64,000 nucleotides of DNA from Allobosea sp. (GCA_024231975.1 JAAEQB010000109.1:143954-207953), one strand, 5' to 3'; positions 1 through 8,351 are shown, numbered from the stretch's first letter. Notes: generated by a model not told the origin, from the sequence alone. Translations and numbers: made by a program.

Positions 1-2
1 TG

Positions 3-194
3 TGGGCGAAGATGGCCAAGGTCGCGCAGGACAAGCTCAAGGCTGGCGCTAACGGTGCGACCGAGCGCATGAATGCCAAGCTGGTCACCGCCCGCTTCTT
101 CATGGAGCGCTCGCTGCCTGAGACCGCCGCGCATCTGGTGCGGATCACTTCCGGCGCCGACACCACCATGGCGCTGAGCGCCGAGCAGTTCTGA
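3..194 (+). CDS. acyl-CoA dehydrogenase, C-terminal fragment (5' end outside window)
   Basis: The window opens inside a gene; the last 63 residues are visible and end at the TGA at 192-194. The segment runs through a helical, Ala-rich stretch to a terminal AEQF. This matches the C-terminal extension found in the FadE-like acyl-CoA dehydrogenases that carry an extra C-terminal domain. These enzymes do the first, FAD-dependent step of beta-oxidation. The two following genes are thiolase and the hydratase/dehydrogenase, which supports the reading. The active site lies outside the window, so substrate range cannot be judged. Confidence 0.7.
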   Translation, partial: WAKMAKVAQDKLKAGANGATERMNAKLVTARFFMERSLPETAAHLVRITSGADTTMALSAEQF

Positions 195-244
195 ACGTGA
201 ATGTCATGCCCGGGCCCTGGCCCGGGCATCTTGCAGAATTGCCT

Positions 245-280
245 CGTCATGAGATGGTCGGGCCAAGCCCGACCATGACG
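245..280. repeat. palindromic repeat with CGTCAT...ATGACG ends
   Basis: A perfect 10-bp stem, ATGGTCGGGC at 254-263 and GCCCGACCAT at 267-276, is separated by only CAA. The outer ends CGTCAT (245-250) and ATGACG (275-280) are also inverted. The same core recurs at 6821-6843, and a relative lies at 30887-30905. It sits between two same-strand genes and could form a stable RNA hairpin. Confidence 0.75.
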
Positions 281-327
281 GCGGGGACCGAAACGAGCCG
301 CAATCGCGGCCAGCCCGGGAGGCCTTG

Positions 328-1536
328 ATGGCTGACGCCTTCATTTACGATCACGTCCGCACCCCGCGCGGCAAGGGCAAGGCCGACGGGTCCTTGCACG
401 AGGTCACTGCGATCGAACTGGGCACGCAGACCCTGCGCGCCATCAAGGACCGCAACAATCTCGATCCGAAACTGGTCGAGGATGTCGTCTATGGCTGCGT
501 CGATCCGGTCGGCGAGGCCGGCGCCGACATCGCCCGCACCGTCGCGCTGAAGGCCGGTTATGGCAAGGAAGTGCCGGGCGTGCAGATCAACCGCTTCTGC
601 GCCTCGGGCCTCGATGCGGTGAACCTCGCCGCGGCGCAGGTCATGTCCGGCCAGAAGGAGATGACGATCGGCGGCGGCGTCGAGAGCATGTCCCGCATCG
701 GCATGGGCGCCTCGGGCTTCGGCATCGCGGTCGACCCCTCCGTTGCCATCGACACCTATTTCATGCCGCAGGGCGTCTCGGCCGACCTGATCGCGACCAA
801 ATACGGCTTCTCGCGTGACGACGTCGACGCTTATGCCGTGCGCTCGCACAAGCGCGCCGCCAAGGCCTGGGAAGAGGGCCGTTTCAAGAACTCGGTGATC
901 CCGGTCACCGACGTCAACGGCCTGATCATCCTCGACCGTGACGAGACCATCCGCCCGGCGACCGACATGCAGGCACTGGCCGCGCTCAAGGCCTCCTTCG
1001 TCCAGATGGGCGAGATGGGTGGCTTCGATGCGGTCGCGACCGCGGCGCATCCCGACGTCGAGTTCGTCAACCACGTCCACCACGCCGGCAACTCCTCCGG
1101 CATCGTCGACGGTGCCGCCGCCGTGCTGGTCGGTTCGAAGAAGGCCGGCAAGGCCGCGGGCCTTAAAGCTCGTGCCCGCATCAAGGCCTTCGCCACCACC
1201 GGCTCCGATCTCGCGCTGATGCTGACCGGTCCGGTCGACGTCACCGAGCTCGTGCTGAAGAAGGCCGGCATGACGCCGAAGGACATCGACCTGTTCGAAT
1301 TGAACGAGGCCTTCTCCTCGGTCGTGCTGCGCTACCAGCAGGCCTTCGACATCGATGACGCCGTGCTCAACGTCAATGGCGGCGCCATCGCCATGGGCCA
1401 TCCGCTCGGTGCCACCGGCGCGATGATCCTCGGCACCGTCCTCGACGAGCTGGAGCGGACGAACAAGCAGACCGCTCTGGTCACGCTCTGCGTCGCCGTC
1501 GGCATGGGCGTCGCCACCATCATCGAGCGGGTTTGA
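328..1536 (+). CDS. acetyl-CoA C-acyltransferase (thiolase)
   Basis: A 402-residue thiolase, the usual length. It cleaves 3-ketoacyl-CoA with CoA, or condenses two acetyl-CoA. The acylated cysteine is Cys91 in NRFCASGLDA. The catalytic His is at about 358 in AMGHPLGATG, and the second cysteine at about 388 in TLCVAVGMG. The usual glycine run after that second cysteine (CxGGG or CxGAG) reads CVAVG here, which is unusual. The ATG at 328 is preferred to the TTG just before it because GGGAGG lies at good spacing. It lies between an acyl-CoA dehydrogenase and a FadB-type gene, so a role in beta-oxidation is likely; acetoacetyl-CoA synthesis is the alternative. Confidence 0.92.
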   Translation: MADAFIYDHVRTPRGKGKADGSLHEVTAIELGTQTLRAIKDRNNLDPKLVEDVVYGCVDPVGEAGADIARTVALKAGYGKEVPGVQINRFCASGLDAVNLAAAQVMSGQKEMTIGGGVESMSRIGMGASGFGIAVDPSVAIDTYFMPQGVSADLIATKYGFSRDDVDAYAVRSHKRAAKAWEEGRFKNSVIPVTDVNGLIILDRDETIRPATDMQALAALKASFVQMGEMGGFDAVATAAHPDVEFVNHVHHAGNSSGIVDGAAAVLVGSKKAGKAAGLKARARIKAFATTGSDLALMLTGPVDVTELVLKKAGMTPKDIDLFELNEAFSSVVLRYQQAFDIDDAVLNVNGGAIAMGHPLGATGAMILGTVLDELERTNKQTALVTLCVAVGMGVATIIERV

Positions 1537-1540
1537 AGCT

Positions 1541-1654
1541 CCCTCCCTTCCCCCTTGCGGGGAAGGGCCGGGGATGGGGGGCGGACGACCGGGTGAGCGA
1601 TCACCAAGCGGAACGCCCCCCACCCCTATCCCCTCCCCGCAAGGGGGAGGGGAA
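1541..1654. repeat. long GC-rich palindromic repeat between thiolase and fadB-type gene
   Basis: Two C/G-rich arms face each other: 1541-1583 (around CCCCCTTGCGGGGAAGGG) and 1613-1654 (around CCCCTCCCCGCAAGGGGGA). Each arm is itself hairpin-prone and together they can fold into a large cruciform. Elements of this look are dispersed in many Hyphomicrobiales genomes (from general knowledge). It fills most of the gap between two genes of the same pathway, so it may reduce or process the message. Confidence 0.75.
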
Positions 1655-1704
1655 GCGCCACATCAGACAACGCCTCCAGTGGGAGGCCACCGGAGGGATC
1701 GTCC

Positions 1705-3909
1705 ATGAACCTCGTCAATTTCCGCTTCGAGACCGACGCCGACGGCATCGCCACCCTGACCTGGGACATGCCCGAGCGCTCGATGAACGTCATCACCCCG
1801 CAGGTGATGGAAGAGCTCAATCAGGTCGTCGACAAGGTCGCCTCGGATGAAGCGATCAAGGGCTGCGTCATCATCTCCGGCAAGGACAGCTTCTCCGGCG
1901 GCGCCGATCTCACCATGCTGCAGGGCCTGCGCGACCTCTATGTCAAGCTCGCCAAGGAGCAGGGCGAGCAGATCGCGATGCAGCGCTTCTTCGACGAGAG
2001 CCGCAAGCTTTCGCTGCTCTATCGCAAGCTCGAGACCTGCGGGAAGCCGTTCGCAGCGGCGATCCATGGCGTCTGCCTCGGCGGCGCCTTCGAGCTCGCG
2101 CTGTCCTGCCAGCTCCGCGTCGTCTCGGACGATGCCTCGACCCGCGTCGGCCTGCCCGAGATCAAGGTCGGCCTGTTCCCGGGCGCTGGCGGCACCCAGC
2201 GCGTGTCGCGCCTGATGCAGACCGGCGACGCGCTGCAGATGATGTTCAAGGGCGACCAGATCAAGGCGCTGCCGGCCCGCAATATGGGCCTCGTCCATGC
2301 CACCCTGCCGCGCGACCAGATCGTCGCCGCCGCCAAGGAATGGCTCAAGGCCAACCCACAGGCGAAGCAGCCCTGGGAAGACCCGAAGTTCAAGCTGCCC
2401 TCGAACAAAGTGCATTCGCCGGCCGGCATGCAGATCTGGCCGCCGGCCAACGCGATCTATCGCCGCGAGACCAACGACAACTACCCGGCCGCCCGCGCCA
2501 TCCTGAGCGCGGTCTATGAGGGCCTGCAGCTGCCGATGGACCTCGCCCTCAAGGTCGAGAGCCGCTACTTCGCCAAGATCCTGCGGACGAAGGAGGCGGC
2601 CTCGATGATCCGCTCGCTCTTCGTCTCGATGCAGGAGCTGAACAAGGGCGCCCGCCGCCCGGCCGACGTGCCGCCCTCGAAGCTGAAGAAGGTCGGCGTC
2701 ATTGGCGCCGGCTTCATGGGCGCAGGCATCGCCTATGTCACCGCCAATGCCGGCATCGAGGTCGTTCTGGTCGATCGCGACATCGAGGCGGCCGAGAAGG
2801 GCAAGGCCTATTCGCACAAGCTGGTCACCGACCAGATCACCAAGGGTCGCGCCAAGACCGCCGATCGCGACGCGCTGCTCGGGCGGATCAAGGCCTCGGC
2901 CGATTATGCCGACCTCAAGGGCTGCGATCTGATCGTCGAGGCGGTGTTCGAGGATCCCAAGGTCAAGGCCGAGGTCATCGCCAAGGTCGAGGCCGTGGTC
3001 GGCCCCAAGACCATCTTCGGCTCCAACACCTCGACGCTGCCGATCACCGGCCTCGCCGAGCACAGCGAGCGCCCGAAGAATTTCATCGGCATCCACTTCT
3101 TCTCGCCGGTCGAGAAGATGCTGCTGGTCGAGATCATCATGGCCAAGAAGACCGGCAAGAAGGCGCTCGCCATGGCGCTCGACTTCGTCCGCGCCATCAA
3201 GAAGACGCCGATCGTCGTCAACGACACCCGCGGCTTCTACGCCAATCGCTGTGTCGGCAACTACATCCGCGAGGGACACCTCATGCTGATGGAAGGCGCG
3301 CCGCCGGCGATGATCGAGGCCGCCGGCAAGCAGGCCGGCATGCCGGTCGGCCCGCTCTCGCTCAATGACGAGGTGGCGGTCGATCTCGCCTACAAGGTGC
3401 TGAAGGCGACCAAGGCGCAGCTCGGCGATGCTTCCGTCGACCCGGCGCAGGAGAAGCTTCTCGCCGAGATGGTCGAGAAGCATGGCCGCCTCGGCCGCAA
3501 GAACAGGAAGGGCTTCTACGATTATCCGGAAGCCGGCCCGAAGCGGCTCTGGCCCGGCCTCGCCGAGCTCACCAAGAACAAGCTCGAGCCCGAGCTGATC
3601 GACATGGAGGAATTGAAGCATCGCCTCCTGGTCACGCAGGCGCTCGAAGCGGCTAAGACCTATGAGGAAGGCGTCGTCACCGATCCGCGCGAGGCCGATG
3701 TCGGCTCGATCATCGGCTTCGGCTTCGCGCCCTATAGCGGCGGCACGCTGAGCTACATCGACAATATGGGCGCGGCCGCCTTCGTGAAGCTGTGCGAAGG
3801 GCTGGCGAAGAAGCATGGCGAGCGCTTCAAGCCGAACCGGCTGCTGAAGCGCATGGCCAAGACCGGCGAGAGCTTCTACGGCTCGGCCGAGAAGAAGGCC
3901 GTGGCCTGA
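1705..3909 (+). CDS. 3-hydroxyacyl-CoA dehydrogenase / enoyl-CoA hydratase fusion (FadB/FadJ type)
   Basis: A 734-residue two-domain beta-oxidation enzyme. The N-terminal crotonase half (about 1-300) shows FSGGADLTML and HGVCLGGAFELALS, which form the oxyanion hole, and LPEIKVGLFPGAGGTQR with the catalytic Glu region. The NAD-binding half starts near residue 330 with GVIGAGFMGAGIA, followed by HFFSPVEKM and the helical C-terminal domains. It hydrates enoyl-CoA and then oxidises the L-3-hydroxyacyl-CoA. The ATG follows GGAGGGATC. Its stop codon directly abuts the stop of the convergent LysR gene with no bases between. Confidence 0.93.
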   Translation: MNLVNFRFETDADGIATLTWDMPERSMNVITPQVMEELNQVVDKVASDEAIKGCVIISGKDSFSGGADLTMLQGLRDLYVKLAKEQGEQIAMQRFFDESRKLSLLYRKLETCGKPFAAAIHGVCLGGAFELALSCQLRVVSDDASTRVGLPEIKVGLFPGAGGTQRVSRLMQTGDALQMMFKGDQIKALPARNMGLVHATLPRDQIVAAAKEWLKANPQAKQPWEDPKFKLPSNKVHSPAGMQIWPPANAIYRRETNDNYPAARAILSAVYEGLQLPMDLALKVESRYFAKILRTKEAASMIRSLFVSMQELNKGARRPADVPPSKLKKVGVIGAGFMGAGIAYVTANAGIEVVLVDRDIEAAEKGKAYSHKLVTDQITKGRAKTADRDALLGRIKASADYADLKGCDLIVEAVFEDPKVKAEVIAKVEAVVGPKTIFGSNTSTLPITGLAEHSERPKNFIGIHFFSPVEKMLLVEIIMAKKTGKKALAMALDFVRAIKKTPIVVNDTRGFYANRCVGNYIREGHLMLMEGAPPAMIEAAGKQAGMPVGPLSLNDEVAVDLAYKVLKATKAQLGDASVDPAQEKLLAEMVEKHGRLGRKNRKGFYDYPEAGPKRLWPGLAELTKNKLEPELIDMEELKHRLLVTQALEAAKTYEEGVVTDPREADVGSIIGFGFAPYSGGTLSYIDNMGAAAFVKLCEGLAKKHGERFKPNRLLKRMAKTGESFYGSAEKKAVA

Positions 3910-4812
3910 TCAGGCGAAGAGCCGTTCCCTCAGGAGCGGCTCCAGCCAGTCGGCGAAGACCTTGAGGCGGCGTGAGAGATGTTGCCGGTGCGGGTAGAGC
4001 AGGGCGACCGGCATTGGCTCCGCCCTGTGCTCCGGCATCACCTCGACCAGCTCGCCCGCCTCGAGATGCGCGGCGACGTCATAGGCCGGGATCTGGATCA
4101 GCCCCAGCCCGGCAAGGCAGCAGGCGATATAGGCCTCCGCGCTGTTGACGGTGATGCGGCCGGCCATCGCCCGGCTGTGTAGGCGCTCACTCTCCAGCCA
4201 TTGCCAATCCTCGACCGCGCCGGTCGAGGGCGAGGCATAGTGCACCGCTTCGTGGGCCGAGAGATCGTCCGGGCCTTCCGGCGTGCCAAACCGCGTCAGA
4301 TAGGCCGGGCTCGCGACATTGACCAGCCTGAGCTCACCGAGATTGCGCGCGATCAGGCTGGAATCGCTCAGCGGGCCGACGCGCAGCACGCAGTCGACGC
4401 TGTCCTCGATCAGATTGACCGCCCGGTCGGTGACGCCGAGCGCGACGGAGATGTCCGGATAGCGCGCCAGGAAATCGGGTAGGGCAGGGGCGATGATCAA
4501 CCGGCCGATCCGGCCGGGCACGTCGATCCGGAGCTTGCCGGCCGGCCCCTCGCTGGCGCTGCGGAACAGCGTCTCGGCCTCCTCGACCTCGGCGATCAAT
4601 CGCAGGCAGCGCTCATAGAAGGCGAGCCCGTCCTGCGTCGGTGCGACATGGCGGGTCGTGCGGTGCAGCAGCCGCGTCCCGAGCCTGTCCTCCAGCAGGC
4701 GGATCGCCGCCGAGACCGAGGAGCGCGGCTGGCCGAGCGTCGCGGCGGCGCGGGTGAAGCTCGCGCATTCGACGACGCGGGCGAAAGTGGCGAACAGCTC
4801 GATCCGGTCCAT
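3910..4812 (-). CDS. LysR family transcriptional regulator
   Basis: A 300-residue LysR protein. Residues 1-60 form the winged helix-turn-helix (ELFATFARVVECASFTRAAATL, then SSVSAAIRLLEDRLG, LLHRTTRHV). Residues about 90-295 form the periplasmic-binding-protein-like effector domain. The look of the N-terminus is that of the large DmlR/AaeR-like subgroup. It is divergent from the short-chain dehydrogenase at 4942, with a perfect inverted repeat in the 129-bp gap, so control of that gene and of itself is likely. The effector is unknown. Confidence 0.9.
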   Translation of the reverse strand: MDRIELFATFARVVECASFTRAAATLGQPRSSVSAAIRLLEDRLGTRLLHRTTRHVAPTQDGLAFYERCLRLIAEVEEAETLFRSASEGPAGKLRIDVPGRIGRLIIAPALPDFLARYPDISVALGVTDRAVNLIEDSVDCVLRVGPLSDSSLIARNLGELRLVNVASPAYLTRFGTPEGPDDLSAHEAVHYASPSTGAVEDWQWLESERLHSRAMAGRITVNSAEAYIACCLAGLGLIQIPAYDVAAHLEAGELVEVMPEHRAEPMPVALLYPHRQHLSRRLKVFADWLEPLLRERLFA

Positions 4813-4837
4813 CGCCGGACGATGCGATTGTTCGTCC

Positions 4838-4860
4838 AGGCTGACAAGTCATGTCAGCCT
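4838..4860. promoter_or_regulatory. perfect inverted repeat, candidate LysR operator
   Basis: AGGCTGACA (4838-4846) and TGTCAGCCT (4852-4860) are perfect inverted copies separated by 5 bases (AGTCA). The site lies between the divergent LysR and dehydrogenase genes, where LysR proteins usually bind. No binding evidence exists from sequence alone. Confidence 0.6.
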
Positions 4861-4941
4861 ATCCAGCTTTATCGAGACAATCGGCCGGTTACCTTGCTGA
4901 CGAGGCGGGCAGGGCTCGCAGCGACAGCAGGAGACGAGGCC

Positions 4942-5715
4942 ATGGCCGACCACAGCATCAAGGGCAAGACCGTCATCATCGCCGGCGGCGCCAAGAATCT
5001 CGGCGGTCTGCTAGCCCGCGACCTCGCCGCCCATGGCGCCAGGGCGGTGGCGATCCACTACAACAGTGCCGCGAGCAAGGCCGATGCCGACGCGACCGTC
5101 GCCGCCGTGAAGGCTGCGGGTGCGCAAGCGGCCGCCTTCCAGGCCGATCTCACCACCGCCGGCGCTGTCGAGAAGCTGTTCGCCGACGCGGTCGCGGCGC
5201 TCGGCCGGCCGGACATCGCGATCAACACCGTTGGCAAGGTGCTGAAGAAGCCGATGGCCGAGATCAGCGAGGCCGAGTATGACGAGATGGCCGCGGTGAA
5301 CTCCAAGTCCGCCTTCTTCTTCCTCAAGGAGGCCGGCAAGGCGCTTAACAATGACGGCAAGATCTGCACGCTGGTGACCTCGCTGCTCGGCGCCTTCACC
5401 CCGTTCTATGCGGCCTATGCCGGGATGAAGGCTCCGGTCGAGCATTTCACTCGCGCCGCTTCCAAGGAGTTCGGCGAGCGCGGCATCTCGGTCACCGCGA
5501 TCGGCCCCGGCCCGATGGACACGCCGTTCTTCTACCCGGCGGAAGGGGCGGATGCGGTCGCCTATCACAAGACCGCGGCGGCGCTGTCGAAGTTCTCCAA
5601 GACCGGTCTCACCGATATCGAGGACATCGTCCCCTTCATCCGCTTCCTCGTCTCGGAGGGTTGGTGGATGACCGGCCAGACCATCCTGGTCAATGGCGGC
5701 TACACCACGAAGTGA
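4942..5715 (+). CDS. SDR family oxidoreductase
   Basis: A 257-residue classical short-chain dehydrogenase/reductase. The cofactor-binding turn reads AGGAKNLGG near residues 13-21, a looser version of TGxxxGxG. The catalytic Ser lies in VTSLLGAF, and the Tyr/Lys pair in YAAYAGMKAP (YxxxK). The structural NNAG motif reads NTVG. The end, VNGGYTTK, is typical of the family. The ATG at 4942 follows AGGAGACGAGGCC; a longer frame upstream would run into the regulator's promoter. Substrate is not evident. It is divergent from, and probably controlled by, the LysR gene. Confidence 0.88.
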   Translation: MADHSIKGKTVIIAGGAKNLGGLLARDLAAHGARAVAIHYNSAASKADADATVAAVKAAGAQAAAFQADLTTAGAVEKLFADAVAALGRPDIAINTVGKVLKKPMAEISEAEYDEMAAVNSKSAFFFLKEAGKALNNDGKICTLVTSLLGAFTPFYAAYAGMKAPVEHFTRAASKEFGERGISVTAIGPGPMDTPFFYPAEGADAVAYHKTAAALSKFSKTGLTDIEDIVPFIRFLVSEGWWMTGQTILVNGGYTTK

Positions 5716-5763
5716 GGCACCGGCCGGCTGTTCTTCCCGAGGCGGCTGGCCGCTTTCCTTGCT

Positions 5764-5790
5764 GGGAGCTGAAGCGGTCATTCAGCTCCC
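5764..5790. terminator. stem-loop after the SDR gene
   Basis: GGGAGCTGAA (5764-5773) pairs perfectly with TTCAGCTCCC (5781-5790) around a 7-base loop, 48 bases after the dehydrogenase stop. No T-run follows, so it may end or protect the transcript rather than act as a classic intrinsic terminator. Confidence 0.55.
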
Positions 5791-5851
5791 GTCTATCCTC
5801 GCGAGGCTACCAAGATGGCACGAGCGAGTTTCCCGAGTTGAGGAACGACGC

Positions 5852-6118
5852 ATGCACATGGCGATGGTGATCGGCGGCGGCGTCGTCCTGCTCGGGCTGT
5901 TCCTGCTGTTCGGCAAGCTCTGGGGCGGAGCCGAGCCAGCCTTCGCGACGGTGGCCAGGCTCTTCGTGCCGGTCTGGCTTGCGATCGCACTGGTCAACAT
6001 GTGGGTCGGCGTCACCAGGGCCGGCTATTCGGTGCGCGAGGAGCTGCCGATCCTGGCGGTGGTCTTCGCCGTTCCGGCGGCTCTCGCTCTCCTCGTCGCC
6101 TGGCGTGTCGCGCGCTGA
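5852..6118 (+). CDS. small membrane protein, three predicted transmembrane segments
   Basis: An 88-residue hydrophobic protein that I do not recognise. Segments near residues 4-21 (VIGGGVVLLGLFLLFG), 28-50 (AFATVARLFVPVWLAIALVNMW) and 64-84 (LPILAVVFAVPAALALLVAW) look membrane-spanning, with an Arg-rich tail. The ATG at 5852 follows GAGGAACGACGC. It stands alone between the dehydrogenase and the deformylase-like gene, and nothing in the context suggests a function. Confidence 0.65.
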   Translation: MHMAMVIGGGVVLLGLFLLFGKLWGGAEPAFATVARLFVPVWLAIALVNMWVGVTRAGYSVREELPILAVVFAVPAALALLVAWRVAR

Positions 6119-6230
6119 AGTGTTGCCACCATAGTGGCTCAACCAGCCAGCTCAGGTTTTTCCCCGATGGCCGCTCCGAGCGGCGCGGGGCTAGACTCGT
6201 CTGGCTTTTGATCGGGGACGATTTGAGTTC

Positions 6231-6725
6231 ATGCCTGTGCGGCCGATTTTGAATTTTCCCGATCCGCGTTTGCGCCTACCTGCAGTGCCGGTCACGCGCT
6301 TCGATGCTGATCTGCGTGCGCTTGCCGAAGACCTGCTCGATACGATGCGGGCAGCGCCTGGCATCGGCATCACCGCCCCGCATATCGGCGTGTCGTCGCG
6401 GCTCGTCGTGCTGGAGCTGACGCCGGGCGAGGTCCGCATCTACGCCAATCCGGTGCTGGACCAGGTCTCGCGCGAAACCATCCGCCATACCGAGGGCAGC
6501 GTCTCGATGCCGGGCGTCACCGACGAGCTCGAGCGCCATGCCCGCATCCGCGTACGGTACGTCGATCTCGACGGGCGCGAACAGCGCGAGGACGCGGATG
6601 GCCTTCTCGCTGTCTGCCATCAGCACGAGATCGACCAGCTCGACGGCGTCTTCTGGATCGACCGCCTGTCGCGGCTGAAGCGCGACCGGCTGGTGGCACG
6701 CTACAACAAGCTGCGGCGGGGGTAA
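6231..6725 (+). CDS. peptide deformylase-like protein lacking two metal ligands
   Basis: A 164-residue protein with the whole peptide deformylase fold pattern. Motif 1 is GIGITAPHIG at 44-53 (family GxGLAAxQxG), motif 2 is EGSVSMPG at 88-95 (family EGCLS), and motif 3 is HEIDQLDG at 132-139 (family HExxH). True deformylases bind their metal with the motif 2 Cys and the two His of motif 3. Here the Cys is Ser90 and the second His is Gln136, while His132 and Glu133 remain, and the motif 1 Gln is His51. Two of three metal ligands are therefore missing. Removal of N-formyl groups is doubtful; the genome's real def gene would be elsewhere. It is most likely one of the secondary deformylase homologues of alphaproteobacteria. 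Confidence 0.85.
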   Translation: MPVRPILNFPDPRLRLPAVPVTRFDADLRALAEDLLDTMRAAPGIGITAPHIGVSSRLVVLELTPGEVRIYANPVLDQVSRETIRHTEGSVSMPGVTDELERHARIRVRYVDLDGREQREDADGLLAVCHQHEIDQLDGVFWIDRLSRLKRDRLVARYNKLRRG

Positions 6726-6754
6726 GGGGCAATGCGGCTGGCGTGAACCTCAGC

Positions 6755-6846
6755 CCTCATGCTCGCCCTTGTGGCGAGCATCCATGTCTCGAACACCGCA
6801 TTTGGCGAGGGAAGGCGTGGATGGTCGGGACAAGCCCGACCATGAC
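6755..6846. repeat. composite palindromic repeat, likely bidirectional terminator
   Basis: Two perfect hairpins lie in tandem: ATGCTCGCC (6759-6767) with GGCGAGCAT (6773-6781), and ATGGTCGGG (6821-6829) with CCCGACCAT (6835-6843). The second shares its core with the repeat at 245-280. The element fills the gap between the deformylase-like gene (+) and the aminotransferase (-), which converge here, so it is well placed to end both transcripts. Confidence 0.7.
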
Positions 6847-6870
6847 TGTAATGCCAACGGCGCGTGCCCC

Positions 6871-8211
6871 TCAGTTCGCCACAGCCCGGATCACCCGTCG
6901 CAGCTTGCCGATCAGCTCCTCGACTTGGGCTTCGGTGATGATCAGCGGCGGCGAGAAGGCGATCGTGTCGGCGGCGGTGCGGACCATCAGGCCCTCCTCG
7001 CGGAACAAGCGATCCATCGCCTCGAAGGCACGCTTGCCGACACCGTCAGCCCGTGGCGCGAGATCGACGGCGCCGACCAGGCCAAGCGTGCGGATGTCGA
7101 CCACGTTCGGCTCGCCCTTGAGGCTCATCACGGCATCGGCCCAAGCGTCCTCCATCGCCCGGGCGCGCTCGAACAGGCCCTCCTCGCGATAGATGTCGAG
7201 CGCAGCCAGCGAGGCCGCCGCCGCCAGCGGGTGGCCGGAATAGGTGTAGCCGTGGAACAGCTCGATGACGTTGTCGGGGCCGTTCATGAAGGCGTCGTAG
7301 ATGTGCTTGCGCACGATCACGCCGCCCATCGGCACCGTGCCCGAGGTGACGCCCTTGGCGAAGGTGATCATGTCCGGGATGACGCCGTAGCGCTCGGCGG
7401 CGAAGGCGAAGCCGAGACGGCCGAAGCCGGTGATGACCTCGTCGAAGATCAAGAGGATACCGTGCTTGTCGCAGAGCTCGCGCAGGCGCTTGAGATAGCC
7501 CTTCGGCGGCGGCAGCGCCCCGGTCGAGCCGGCCATCGGCTCGACGATTACGGCGGCGATGGTCGAGGCGTCGTGCAGCGCGACGACGCGCTCGAGGTCG
7601 TCGGCGAAATGCGCGCCGTATTCCGGCTCGCCCTTGCTGAAGGCCTGCTTCTCGCGGTCATAGGTGTGGGAGATGTGGTCGGTACCGGTCAAAAGCCCGC
7701 CGAAGAACTTGCGGTTGTTGACCATGCCGCCGACCGAGATGCCGCCGAAGCCGACGCCGTGATAGCCGCGCTCGCGGCCGATCAGTCGGGTCTTCGAACC
7801 CTTGCCCGAGACGTTCCAGTAGGCAAGGGCGATCTTCAGCGCCGAATCCGCTGCTTCGGAGCCCGAGCCGGCGAAGAAGACGTGGTCGAGATCGCCCGGC
7901 GCCAGCGCCGCGATCCGGGCGGCGGCGGCGAAGACCTTGGGGTGGCCGTACTGGAAGGACGGAGCGTAGTCGAGTTCGCGCGCCTGCGCCTGGATCGCCT
8001 GGATGATCGGTTCGCGGGCATGGCCGGCATTGCAGCACCAGAGGCCGGCGGTGCCGTCCATCACCGGCTTGCCTTCGGGGGTGTAGTAGAACATGCCCTC
8101 GGCGCGGGCGATCATGCGCGGGTTCTGCTTGAACGACCGGTTCGCCGTGAACGGCATCCAATAGGCTTCGAGATCGTTCGGGGAGCTGATGGCGCTCGGC
8201 GCAGAGGTCAT
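6871..8211 (-). CDS. class III aminotransferase (omega-amino acid:pyruvate type)
   Basis: A 446-residue PLP-dependent class III transaminase. AGSGSEAADSALKIA binds the cofactor phosphate, FDEVITGFGRLG holds the Asp that contacts the pyridine nitrogen, and the Schiff-base Lys is in TFAKGVTSG. The N-terminal AYWMPFTANR is typical of the beta-alanine/omega-amino acid:pyruvate transaminases, which move amino groups from beta-alanine, taurine-like or polyamine-derived amines to pyruvate. The exact amine donor cannot be read from sequence. It is divergent from the TPR membrane gene. Confidence 0.88.
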   Translation of the reverse strand: MTSAPSAISSPNDLEAYWMPFTANRSFKQNPRMIARAEGMFYYTPEGKPVMDGTAGLWCCNAGHAREPIIQAIQAQARELDYAPSFQYGHPKVFAAAARIAALAPGDLDHVFFAGSGSEAADSALKIALAYWNVSGKGSKTRLIGRERGYHGVGFGGISVGGMVNNRKFFGGLLTGTDHISHTYDREKQAFSKGEPEYGAHFADDLERVVALHDASTIAAVIVEPMAGSTGALPPPKGYLKRLRELCDKHGILLIFDEVITGFGRLGFAFAAERYGVIPDMITFAKGVTSGTVPMGGVIVRKHIYDAFMNGPDNVIELFHGYTYSGHPLAAAASLAALDIYREEGLFERARAMEDAWADAVMSLKGEPNVVDIRTLGLVGAVDLAPRADGVGKRAFEAMDRLFREEGLMVRTAADTIAFSPPLIITEAQVEELIGKLRRVIRAVAN

Positions 8212-8351
8212 GATCCGGTCCCGTTTTGGGTTTTAAGGCTTCCTCAACCTAGCAGCGCGGTCGGGGCTGTAAATCCACGCCGGCTCGGGGCATGCCTGCG
8301 TCCGGCGAGCGGCAGCCCGCCGCCTGGGGCAGGTGACGTTACGTCGTTTCT

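Noticed and set aside
247..1623. 458-residue frame on the minus strand opposite the thiolase
   Set aside because: Its product is His/Asp/Arg/Gly-rich low-complexity sequence with no motif, a mirror of the GC-rich thiolase gene, which has clear catalytic residues.
1663..3816. 717-residue frame on the minus strand opposite the FadB-type gene
   Set aside because: It is an antisense shadow; the plus strand encodes both complete domains of a known enzyme.
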